In this document: positions 15,270 through 20,422 of the stretch, in pieces
How the letters are laid out: each line of letters opens with the position of its first letter
Numbering within the stretch: the stretch's first letter is position 1
Virus record (IMG/VR): IMGVR_UViG_3300013132_005170
Location: 1 to 20,422 of that record
Source: a virus
DNA length: 20,422 nucleotides
Direction: 5' to 3' (one strand)
Position numbers and translations under genes: made by a program
The notes under the pieces: model-generated
Databases searched by the model: none
Seen by the model: only the letters and a program-made list of their open reading frames with translations
Told to the model about the DNA's origin: nothing

Positions 15270-15697
15270 GCCGCTTCGCCCAGGGCATCTATAGGCTGAC
15301 CAACCCTGGCAAGTATACGGGCAATCGCCCACCGCGCTATCGATCTGGATGGGAGATGGCGTTCATGCGCTTTTGCGATTCAAACGACAACATCGTTCAG
15401 TGGGCTAGCGAAGCCATCTCCATCCCCTATCGGCATCCGCTCACTGGAAAGCAAACGATCTACGTGCCGGACTTCTTCGTGCAGTATCGAGACAAGACTG
15501 GCCGCACCCGCGCGGAGATAGTGGAGATCAAGCCCAAGAAGCAGAGCATCATCGAGGACAAGGCATCCGCGCGGGATCGCGCAGTGGTCGCGGTCAACTA
15601 CGCCAAATGGTCTGCTGCCCAAAAGTACTGCCAGCGACAGGGCCTAGTGTTCCGCGTGATCAACGAAGACCAGATCTTCCGGAATGGCAAAAAGTAG
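15266..15697 (+). CDS. 4: Head completion protein, T4 gp4-like (TnsA/PD-(D/E)XK-type nuclease fold)
   Basis: In T4, gp4 is needed to complete filled heads before tail joining, and gp4-type proteins have been reported to act as nucleases. The pattern matches T4 gp4: a N-terminal Tyr-rich arm (IYRLTNPGKYTGN), YRSGWEMAFMRFCDSNDNIV (T4 YRSSWELRFMRYLDLNDKVV), QWASEAISIPY, YVPDFFVQY, EIVEIKPKKQ and KWSAAQKYCQRQGLVFRVI. Candidate catalytic residues are E30, D69 and E87-x-K89, the E-D-ExK set of TnsA-like nucleases, all present. Length is 143 aa against 150 in T4. ATG 15266 overlaps the previous stop (ATGA) and the stop abuts the late-promoter palindrome of gp16. Confidence 0.88.
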   Translation: MSRFAQGIYRLTNPGKYTGNRPPRYRSGWEMAFMRFCDSNDNIVQWASEAISIPYRHPLTGKQTIYVPDFFVQYRDKTGRTRAEIVEIKPKKQSIIEDKASARDRAVVAVNYAKWSAAQKYCQRQGLVFRVINEDQIFRNGKK

Positions 15698-15711
15698 CCG
15701 GTAAATACCGG
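15698..15711 (+). promoter_or_regulatory. Late-promoter-like TAAATA inside a perfect inverted repeat, before gp16
   Basis: CCGGTAAATACCGG: arms CCGGTA and TACCGG are exact reverse complements around AA. It begins the base after the gp4 stop and ends the base before ATG 15712. As a late promoter it would start transcription at about 15713, giving a leaderless message; as a dyad it could also bind a protein. Confidence 0.45.
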
Positions 15712-16203
15712 ATGACACAACGTCTGGAAGAACTTTTCGACTTACCCAACAATGACACGATCGAATCCAGCCCAGACCCGGCTGAACCGGGCAACGACAT
15801 CGAGACGAACCTGCCGGTTCTGCCAGACACTCTGGCAGCTCTTGACAAGATCGAAGCCGCCCTCCCCGCAGTAAAAGGCCTGGAAGCCTCGGACCAAGAG
15901 ATGGACGAGCTGGCCGACAAGGCCAAACGCGAGTTCGACAATCTCATGGATCTCGGCATGAACGTGGATAGCCGCTATGCTGCAGAGATCTTTGGCGTGG
16001 CCAGCCAGATGCTGGGCCATGCGATCACGGCCAAGAACGCCAAGCTCAATAAAAAATTGAAGATGATCGAGCTCCAGATGAAGAAGATGAAGTTGGATCA
16101 GGACAGTGGCAACGACAACATCCTGCCCACCGCACAAGGTCATGTGCTGGACAGGAACGAACTGCTCCGCACGCTCTTGGCTAACAATAAGGATAAAACA
16201 TAA
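15712..16203 (+). CDS. 16: Terminase small subunit, T4 gp16-like
   Basis: 163 aa (T4 gp16 is 164). The N-terminal ~60 residues are acidic and probably disordered. The centre is two long helices: MDELADKAKREFDNLMDLGM followed by YAAEIFGVASQMLGHAITAK and AKLNKKLKMIELQMKKMKL. This coiled-coil oligomerisation core is typical of T4-family small terminases, and DRNELLRTLLANN at the C-terminus matches the short terminal helix seen in aquatic T4-like versions. The small subunit regulates the gp17 motor and recognises DNA for packaging. ATG 15712 is used because the longer frame from 15607 only overlaps gp4. No Shine-Dalgarno is present; a TAAATA palindrome abuts the start. The next gene is a homing endonuclease beginning 2 bases after the stop. 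Confidence 0.75.
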   Translation: MTQRLEELFDLPNNDTIESSPDPAEPGNDIETNLPVLPDTLAALDKIEAALPAVKGLEASDQEMDELADKAKREFDNLMDLGMNVDSRYAAEIFGVASQMLGHAITAKNAKLNKKLKMIELQMKKMKLDQDSGNDNILPTAQGHVLDRNELLRTLLANNKDKT

Positions 16204-16204
16204 A

Positions 16205-16696
16205 ATGTCCTTCGATAAAAAAAATTTACCAATTGACTATTATGTTTACACCTATCTCAGGAATGACCAAACCCCATATTATGTAGGCAAAGGCAAAGGG
16301 AAAAGAGCATACATCAAACATGGATATCTGCCCGTTCCAACAGATATCAGTAAAATAAAAATTATTGCCCATAAACTGACATCTGGTGAAGCTTTCTTAC
16401 TTGAGGCCAAACTAATCACCAAATATGGTCGAAAAGACATAGGCACTGGTATTTTGAATAATAAGACAGATGGTGGCGGATCATCCGGAGCAGAAGTCTC
16501 TGAAGAGACTAAAACGAAGATGTCTATAGCTGCTCGTAACCGAAGCCCACGGTCATTTGAAACCAGACAAAAAATTGCTTTAGCTAACAAAATGCGACCG
16601 GCAATAAGTGAAGAAACTCGAAAAAAATGTCGGAGTCGGGTAAAAAACGCGCTCCGCGGTCTGCCGAAACCCGTGCTAAAATGTCGGCATCACTAA
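16205..16696 (+). CDS. GIY-YIG homing endonuclease with NUMOD3 repeats (zero-frame product, 163 aa)
   Basis: Mobile, self-spreading endonuclease gene. The GIY-YIG domain covers residues ~12-95: YYVYTYLRND (GIY strand), YYVGKGKGKRAY (YIG strand, with catalytic-type Arg34), GEAFLLEAKLI with metal-binding-type Glu67, and LNNKTDGGGSS. NUMOD3 DNA-binding repeats follow: SEETKTKMSIAARN, SFETRQKIALANK, SEETRKK. In the zero frame the last repeat breaks down after an A7 run at 16621-16627 and ends at 16696; the repeats continue in the -1 frame to 16869. The gene is AT-rich (line 16321-16380 is 21/60 GC, versus 40/60 at 18901-18960) and contains a single GATC, unlike its neighbours. It sits between gp16 and the next late gene, with no Shine-Dalgarno before ATG 16205. 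Confidence 0.85.
   Translation: MSFDKKNLPIDYYVYTYLRNDQTPYYVGKGKGKRAYIKHGYLPVPTDISKIKIIAHKLTSGEAFLLEAKLITKYGRKDIGTGILNNKTDGGGSSGAEVSEETKTKMSIAARNRSPRSFETRQKIALANKMRPAISEETRKKCRSRVKNALRGLPKPVLKCRHH
16621..16627 (+). other. A-AAA-AAA slippery heptamer / frameshift point in the endonuclease
   Basis: In the zero frame the codons read CG[A AAA AAA] TGT, the canonical X-XXY-YYZ form for -1 slippage. A -1 shift continues as ATG TCG GAG and joins the NUMOD3 repeats. CGGGT (16637-16641) can pair with ACCCG (16669-16673), starting 9 bases downstream, with an inner CGG/CCG hairpin. Confidence 0.5.
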
Positions 16697-16869
16697 CTGG
16701 TAAGCAAAGGTCTCCTGAAGCACGAGCAAGGATAAAGGCCGCAGCTATAAAAAGAAGCATGGGCAAGCCTTTATCGGCAGAAGTCAAGGCTAAAATATCG
16801 GCAACGAAAAAGGCCAAGATGCTAATAAATAATGAACAACACGGAATTGACCGCAATGAAACAATTTAG
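16627..16869 (+). pseudogene. -1 frame continuation of the GIY-YIG endonuclease: three more NUMOD3 repeats
   Basis: This 80-residue frame carries RSAETRAKMSASLTGKQRS, then PEARARIKAAAIKRSMGKPL, then SAEVKAKISATKKAKM: regular NUMOD3 units in register with those of the zero frame. Read through a -1 shift at 16627, the full protein would be 221 aa (141 before and 80 after the slip), a usual size for phage GIY-YIG enzymes. It has no ribosome-binding site of its own. Either the gene is a natural frameshift mutant, or it uses programmed slippage, or one A was gained or lost in assembly; the sequence alone does not decide. Its end contains the late promoter of the next gene and overlaps that gene's start by 14 bases. 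Confidence 0.7.
16824..16831 (+). promoter_or_regulatory. T4-type late promoter element (AATAAATA) inside the endonuclease 3' end
   Basis: Same octamer as before gp18 and gp19. The expected start near 16837 lies downstream of ATG 16832, which argues that ATG 16856 is the true start of the next gene. The endonuclease therefore carries, or was inserted upstream of, a promoter that keeps its neighbour expressed. Confidence 0.6.
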
Positions 16870-16891
16870 AGACTATTTGGCTGAAGCCCAA
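16856..16891 (+). other. Capsid-targeting-like peptide MKQFRDYLAEAQ
   Basis: Encodes M-K-x-aromatic-x-acidic-aromatic-(L/I)-A-E-A, matching the T4 IP/Alt-type signal removed by prohead protease after Glu10. Confidence 0.6.
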
Positions 16892-17467
16892 CGTACTTTT
16901 GACTACAGAATCAAAATCGTGGGTGATCTGCCCACAGGCTTTGAGAAGGAGTTCAAAGATGCCCTCAAGCAGTTTGATCCAGTGAGTGTGGGGTCGTTCA
17001 AGACCACGCCCATACTGGCCAAGCCCCAAGGTTTCGCGAACTTCCCCAACAGCCCCGTCAACATCATGGATGTTGAGTTCCGCTATCCCGCAGCACCTCC
17101 ACAGATCACCAAGATCGCGCGCTTGCTGGGCGTGGACAGCGATGACCGAGTGATGACGTTTGATCGTGCTTGGTCGGATGGCATGGACCGGGAATTGCTG
17201 GGTATCGAAGATCAGAACAAAGATCTCTTGAACTCACCTTACCCCGCTGACTCTGCCGAACAGAAGGCCCTCAAGGCCGACTACGCTGCCGTAGGAGTGG
17301 ACAAGCAAGTGGTCAAGAACTCGGCAGGTGAAGCACGATTCACCGTGGCTGGTGGTCGCACACCGCCCGCCGAAACAACCAATGACCTACCCGTGGGAGT
17401 GAAAAGTCCCATCTCTAACATCAAGCGTCCGCCGAAACCGGCCACGGGCGCACAACCTCGAGGCTGA
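16856..17467 (+). CDS. Candidate internal head protein with T4-type capsid-targeting N-terminus (203 aa)
   Basis: The first residues MKQFRDYLAEAQ align with the T4 internal-protein capsid-targeting sequence MKTYQEFIAEA, position by position conservative. In T4 the prohead protease gp21 cuts it after Glu (L/I-x-E↓). The body has a compact N-terminal domain (YRIKIVGDLPTGFEKEFKDA, LKQFDPVSVGSFKTTPI, an FPNSPVNIMDVEFRYPAAPP strand and ITKIARLLGV). A Pro/Gly-rich tail of about 60 residues follows. Similar domains occur in aquatic T4-like phages, function unknown to me. ATG 16856 is favoured over 16832 because the late promoter at 16824-16831 would start transcription after 16832, and because only 16856 puts the targeting peptide at the terminus. 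Shine-Dalgarno weak (CGGAA). The next gene starts 1 base after its stop. Confidence 0.7.
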   Translation: MKQFRDYLAEAQRTFDYRIKIVGDLPTGFEKEFKDALKQFDPVSVGSFKTTPILAKPQGFANFPNSPVNIMDVEFRYPAAPPQITKIARLLGVDSDDRVMTFDRAWSDGMDRELLGIEDQNKDLLNSPYPADSAEQKALKADYAAVGVDKQVVKNSAGEARFTVAGGRTPPAETTNDLPVGVKSPISNIKRPPKPATGAQPRG

Positions 17468-17468
17468 T

Positions 17469-19049
17469 ATGGATAACATTTACGACATTCTCAACAAGTT
17501 CAACTCTGTCACGCAGGACCGGCCTCGCGAGCAGATCACCGAAAGCGTGATGGAAGTGGCCATCGAAGAAGTGGGCGGCGAGCCCATGACGGCCAAGCAG
17601 AAGAGCTTTGCCAAGCTGGCTCCTCCCGCGGACAAGATCACTTTCGCCGACAAGATCGCCGGCGCCAAGAAAGAAGTGGACGAGATGCTGGGCGATGTGG
17701 CCGCCGAAGCCATGAAGAAGGCCGTGGTCGGCCTCAAAGGCGAGCAAGGCATGGAAGAAGGCAATGACTTTACCGGTGCGCGTTTGGCAGCCATCAAGGC
17801 CGGCAAGCCCACATTCTCGGTTGGCGGCAAAACATTCAAAGTCACGGGCGACACATCAGATGAAAAGATGATGGAGAAGAAAGAAAAGACCCTGTGGCCC
17901 GGCACACCCGAATACAAGGCCAAGTTTGGTCATGAGATGAAGACCGGCGAGAAGAAACGCTCGTCTACCGGCGGCGAGATTGAAAAGACTGATACTGGCG
18001 TCAAGCACACCAAGAGCTATGACGACGAAGAAGGCGATGATGCCAAGACCGATGATGGCGCACCCAAAAAACGTGGTCGTCCCAAAGGCAAGGACAAAGG
18101 CCCCGAGCGTGTGACAGCCAAGGCCTGGAAGCACAAAGGTGGCCGGGTGAAAGAAGGCATGGAAGATGAAGAGTCCATTGCCGTAGTCGACCGGGGCGAA
18201 TACGATCGCGAAGGCGACATGGCAAAAGAACAACTGCATACCGCGGCTGACGCTGCTCGCGAGCTGCACGACATCCTGGATTCAGATGAGAATCTGCCAG
18301 AGTGGGTGCAGAGCAAGATCACCAAGGCCATGGACTATCTCGACACTGCCCGCGACTACATGAAAGCCTCTGACTCGGAAGACGACGAAGAACAGCCCAT
18401 GATGGCGGAAAAATTCGCCAGCAAGGCCCAGGCACGCCTCATGCATGCTACAGCGGGTGGTGCCGACACTGGCGTGAGCAAGAAGACCGCCAAGGAGTTC
18501 ATCAAGAAGAGCCATGGCCAGAAGGTAGGAGACCTACCAGAGAAAGTGAAAAAAGACGAAGCCGTGGAAGAGACCACCACGTCTGGCGCAGTGGCCACGT
18601 CCGATGAAGCTCCCAAGTCCAAAGGCAAAAAAGGCATGGTGTTTGGCAAGGGTGTGTATGAAGGTTATGAAGAGAAATACAAGCGACTGCTAACAGAAGG
18701 CATGAGCGTGAACATGAGCGTGGGAGAAGATGGCAAGAAAAGCCTGAACGTCAACGCCACGGACGAAGATGCTGTGAAACTGGCACAGATACTGAAACTG
18801 GCTGGCATGGAACAGGCCCATGGTTGTGGCAGCCTGGAAGAGGCCGACTATGCCAACTCACCCGAAGAGACCGGCGCCGACATCAACACCTTGGTCAACA
18901 CCTACAGCGACGGCCTGGATGGACAGAAGACCACGGGCCAGACCACCATCCCCGTGGTGGCAGGACAGACCCAGAGGATGATGAGCCAGGTGCGGGAACA
19001 GGCCGAACAGCGCCTGTGGGATCTCTACAAGCGGTATGAAAACAAATGA
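17469..19049 (+). CDS. Large acidic modular protein, probable head-associated or core protein (526 aa)
   Basis: No single family recognised; it is a string of short modules separated by Lys/Glu-rich linkers. Visible: EGNDFTGARLAAIKAGKPTF with VGGKTFKV (~96-126); an AT-hook-like PKKRGRPKGKDKG (~199-210) that could bind DNA; GEYDREGDMAKEQLHTAADA and LPEWVQSKITKAMDYLDTAR (~243-292), a helical module recurrent in aquatic phages; a DUF3008-like SKAQARLM...LPEKVKK (~318-361); and a tail LKLAGMEQ...CGSLEEADYANSPEE (~445-468). L-T-E410↓G and L-E-E458↓A fit the T4 prohead-protease rule (L/I-x-E). The DNA-binding-like motif, high charge and protease-like sites suggest a core or internal head protein. 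GAGG lies 5 bases before the ATG; its end overlaps the next gene by ATGA. Confidence 0.65.
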   Translation: MDNIYDILNKFNSVTQDRPREQITESVMEVAIEEVGGEPMTAKQKSFAKLAPPADKITFADKIAGAKKEVDEMLGDVAAEAMKKAVVGLKGEQGMEEGNDFTGARLAAIKAGKPTFSVGGKTFKVTGDTSDEKMMEKKEKTLWPGTPEYKAKFGHEMKTGEKKRSSTGGEIEKTDTGVKHTKSYDDEEGDDAKTDDGAPKKRGRPKGKDKGPERVTAKAWKHKGGRVKEGMEDEESIAVVDRGEYDREGDMAKEQLHTAADAARELHDILDSDENLPEWVQSKITKAMDYLDTARDYMKASDSEDDEEQPMMAEKFASKAQARLMHATAGGADTGVSKKTAKEFIKKSHGQKVGDLPEKVKKDEAVEETTTSGAVATSDEAPKSKGKKGMVFGKGVYEGYEEKYKRLLTEGMSVNMSVGEDGKKSLNVNATDEDAVKLAQILKLAGMEQAHGCGSLEEADYANSPEETGADINTLVNTYSDGLDGQKTTGQTTIPVVAGQTQRMMSQVREQAEQRLWDLYKRYENK

Positions 19050-19078
19050 AAACGCTCCAGGACTACATAGCCGAGACA
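19046..19078 (+). other. Capsid-targeting-like peptide MKTLQDYIAET
   Basis: Matches the T4 internal-protein leader MKTYQEFIAEA with conservative changes; predicted prohead-protease cut after Glu10. Confidence 0.55.
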
Positions 19079-20335
19079 GAAGAATGGATGGACGATCCCC
19101 AAGTGGGAGATGCGTTCGACATAGAGTTAGCGCCCGATCACCTGATCGAGACCGTGATCCTCGAGACCACGGCGGATGGCATCGTGATCGAAGCGGACGA
19201 GCATCTTGAGAGCCTGCTGGAAAGTCGCGGCTGGATTGGAGAGAGGATCGGCACCTACGGCGCCGTGGGCTATGGTGGCATGGGCCAGACCTTCTTCGAG
19301 AAAGACCTCGGCGAAGGTGGCATAGACCCCAATCGCCATCCGCAGACCCGTGACTATGGAACTGGTCATGACGAACACAAGGAACCGGACGATGCGCCTT
19401 TTGAGCCGGACACCAAGACTTCGGACCGAGATCAGTTTGGCAATCTCATCAAGCACCGGGCGCGACATCTCGCACGCAAAGGTTTGTCAGGTCAGTCGCA
19501 AGATGCCAAAGCACAAGATGTGGCGGAAGGCGTGAATGCTAAACAGATAAAAAAAGATCTCGACACCGGGATGTCACATGACGCAGTCATCGGAAAACAC
19601 GCCAACAAAAGAATGACAAACACCGATGAAATCAGACGGGTGATCCAGCAACACGCATGGGACAAGCGCACAAAAACTAATACAAAACAAGAGCAAGGTG
19701 TGGCGGAAGGCGCCATGAAAGAGTTAGCTATAGAACTGGAAGATTACAAACGCATGAGCCCCCAAGAGTTCGAGCGTGCGTATGGCATGAAGAAGGCTGA
19801 CTGGGCCATGAAACACCATGACATCATCGGCAAGGAAAACCTACAGGTAGATTGGACCGGCAAGACTGGCTTTGACTACGTTAAAGAAACGTCGGCCTAC
19901 ATGGCACGCATGCTGGAGCTGGCTGGTCTCCCACGACCAGTGGAAGAAGATCAATCAGCCGGTGTAGTGGCCAAAAAAGAGTTAGATATCGATGCCGCAC
20001 GAGACTTGGGCGAAGGATCCACCTGCAACATGACAGCTGAAGGCGAATCATGCCCGGTGCATGGCCTGGAGGAATGCGGATCGATCGAAGAGGCCAAGTA
20101 TCAAGGTCGTGAAGTCAAGTTAGGAAAACCATTCCTCACTCCTGGCGGACCGAAGAAGCGCAGCGTCTATGTGAAGAATCCCAAAGGCAATGTGGTGAAA
20201 GTGAACTTTGGTGATCCAAACATGCGTATCAAAAAATCAAATCCGGGCCGCCGCAAATCATTTAGATCTCGCCATAATTGTGCCAATCCAGGTCCTCGCC
20301 ACAAGGCCAGATTTTGGTCATGTAGAATGTGGTGA
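19046..20335 (+). CDS. Candidate capsid-targeted polyprotein with VAEG repeats and C-terminal FGDPNM/RHNC domain (429 aa)
   Basis: It starts MKTLQDYIAETE, again like the T4 capsid-targeting sequence, with I-A-E10↓ as the predicted cut. Residues ~20-60 form an acidic alpha/beta segment. Further (L/I/V)-x-E-(G/A) sites lie at 90 (LGE↓G), 161 and 221 (VAE↓G), 323 (LGE↓G) and 349 (IEE↓A). Between the two VAEG sites is a 60-residue basic cassette (QIKKDLDTGMSHDAV, TNTDEIRRVIQQHAW). Residues ~222-300 form another helical unit. The C-terminal ~80 residues (KKRSVYVKNPKGNVVKVNFG, DPNMRIKKSNPGRRKSFRSR, HNCANPGPRHKARFWSCRMW) are a basic Cys/Trp domain widespread in aquatic phage proteins; function unknown to me. 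Coupled by ATGA to the previous gene. A second homing endonuclease starts 2 bases downstream. Confidence 0.68.
   Translation: MKTLQDYIAETEEWMDDPQVGDAFDIELAPDHLIETVILETTADGIVIEADEHLESLLESRGWIGERIGTYGAVGYGGMGQTFFEKDLGEGGIDPNRHPQTRDYGTGHDEHKEPDDAPFEPDTKTSDRDQFGNLIKHRARHLARKGLSGQSQDAKAQDVAEGVNAKQIKKDLDTGMSHDAVIGKHANKRMTNTDEIRRVIQQHAWDKRTKTNTKQEQGVAEGAMKELAIELEDYKRMSPQEFERAYGMKKADWAMKHHDIIGKENLQVDWTGKTGFDYVKETSAYMARMLELAGLPRPVEEDQSAGVVAKKELDIDAARDLGEGSTCNMTAEGESCPVHGLEECGSIEEAKYQGREVKLGKPFLTPGGPKKRSVYVKNPKGNVVKVNFGDPNMRIKKSNPGRRKSFRSRHNCANPGPRHKARFWSCRMW
19514..19712 (+). repeat. Direct repeats CAAG(A/G)TGTGGCGGAAGGCG bounding a 60-codon cassette
   Basis: Copies at 19514-19532 and 19694-19712 are 19 bases long with one mismatch, exactly 180 bases apart, so the unit is in frame. 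Each encodes Q-x-V-A-E-G. The DNA between the copies is richer in A than the flanks, as expected of an inserted module. Confidence 0.75.
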
Positions 20336-20336
20336 C

Positions 20337-20422
20337 ATGCGATATCTAATTTATAAAATCACCAACCGCCTCAATGGCAGATATTACATTGGTCGTCATA
20401 GAACCAACAATGTTGATGATTC
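20337..20422 (+). CDS. GIY-YIG homing endonuclease, N-terminus only (cut by window end)
   Basis: ATG 20337 opens 2 bases after the preceding stop, and 28 codons are visible. LIYKITNRLNGRYYIGRHRT contains the GIY strand (LIYKITN) and YIG strand (YYIGRH) of SegB-type GIY-YIG nucleases. The reading frame is still open at the end of the window. No Shine-Dalgarno is visible. The DNA is AT-rich like the first endonuclease. It is the second GIY-YIG gene within 4.2 kb, and the two bracket the capsid-targeted protein genes. Confidence 0.75.
   Translation, partial: MRYLIYKITNRLNGRYYIGRHRTNNVDD

Noticed and set aside
14571-15332. 253-codon open frame on the minus strand
   Set aside because: It lies opposite the tube-like, 120-aa and gp4 genes, which are joined by ATGA overlaps and match known families; its composition is that of an antisense shadow.
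15607-15711. Upstream start for the small terminase gene
   Set aside because: It overlaps gp4 and adds a sequence that only mirrors gp4 in another frame; ATG 15712 follows the late-promoter-like box.
16832-16855. Start of the capsid-targeted protein at ATG 16832
   Set aside because: It adjoins the late promoter octamer, upstream of the predicted transcription start, and would bury the MKQFRDYLAEA leader internally. Readthrough transcripts could still use it.
1-20422. tRNA genes, CRISPR arrays, integrase or attachment sites, transposon ends
   Set aside because: No cloverleaf, regular spacer-repeat array, recombinase motif or terminal inverted repeats were seen on either strand.

Overview
This window is a piece of a tailed-phage genome of the T4-like contractile-tail (myovirus) group. 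It encodes recognisable counterparts of T4 gp13, gp14 and gp15 (neck and tail completion), gp18 (sheath), gp19 (tube), gp4 (head completion), gp16 (small terminase), gp1 (dNMP kinase) and DexA (exonuclease). The protein variants resemble those of aquatic T4-like phages (cyanophage or pelagiphage type) more than coliphage T4: a very long sheath, a long second tube-fold protein after gp19, and low-complexity acidic proteins ending in an FGDPNM/RHNC/WSC-type domain. Base composition is GC-rich, which points to a GC-rich, probably uncultivated aquatic bacterial host. No tRNA, rRNA, CRISPR or bacterial chromosomal gene was seen, and no stretch longer than 300 bases lacks a gene.

Layout. (1) 1-2589, plus strand: the 3' part of a sulfotransferase-TPR-glycosyltransferase fusion and two unrecognised proteins, probably an accessory module. 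(2) 2570-5742, minus strand: gp14, gp15 and a Nudix hydrolase in one transcription unit. (3) 5743-5797: a compact divergent promoter region. (4) 5798-7997, plus: a small unknown protein, a 381-aa conserved unknown and gp13. (5) 8039-9210, plus: DexA-like exonuclease coupled to dNMP kinase, a DNA-degradation and nucleotide-salvage pair, followed by a convergent zinc-finger/HNH gene (9158-9508, minus). (6) 9602-16203, plus: sheath, a strong terminator, tube, second tube-like protein, a small conserved protein, gp4 and gp16, mostly joined by ATGA overlaps. (7) 16205-16869: an AT-rich GIY-YIG homing endonuclease with NUMOD3 repeats, broken or programmed at an A-AAA-AAA slip site. (8) 16856-20335: three acidic, modular proteins. 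Two of them begin with a peptide very like the T4 capsid-targeting sequence of internal head proteins. (9) 20337-end: the start of a second GIY-YIG endonuclease.

Regulation. A TAAATA-core element resembling the T4 late promoter (TATAAATA) stands directly upstream of gp14, gp13, gp18, gp19, gp16 and the first capsid-targeted protein. Several genes have a -10-like element so close to the ATG, with no Shine-Dalgarno, that leaderless transcripts are likely; others have strong AAGGAG sites.

Most interesting region: 16205-20422. It holds candidate internal head proteins with prohead-protease-like sites, a 60-codon cassette bounded by an in-frame direct repeat encoding VAEG, and two mobile endonucleases at its borders. 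The hypothesis is a capsid-delivered, protease-processed set of peptides whose gene content is turning over.
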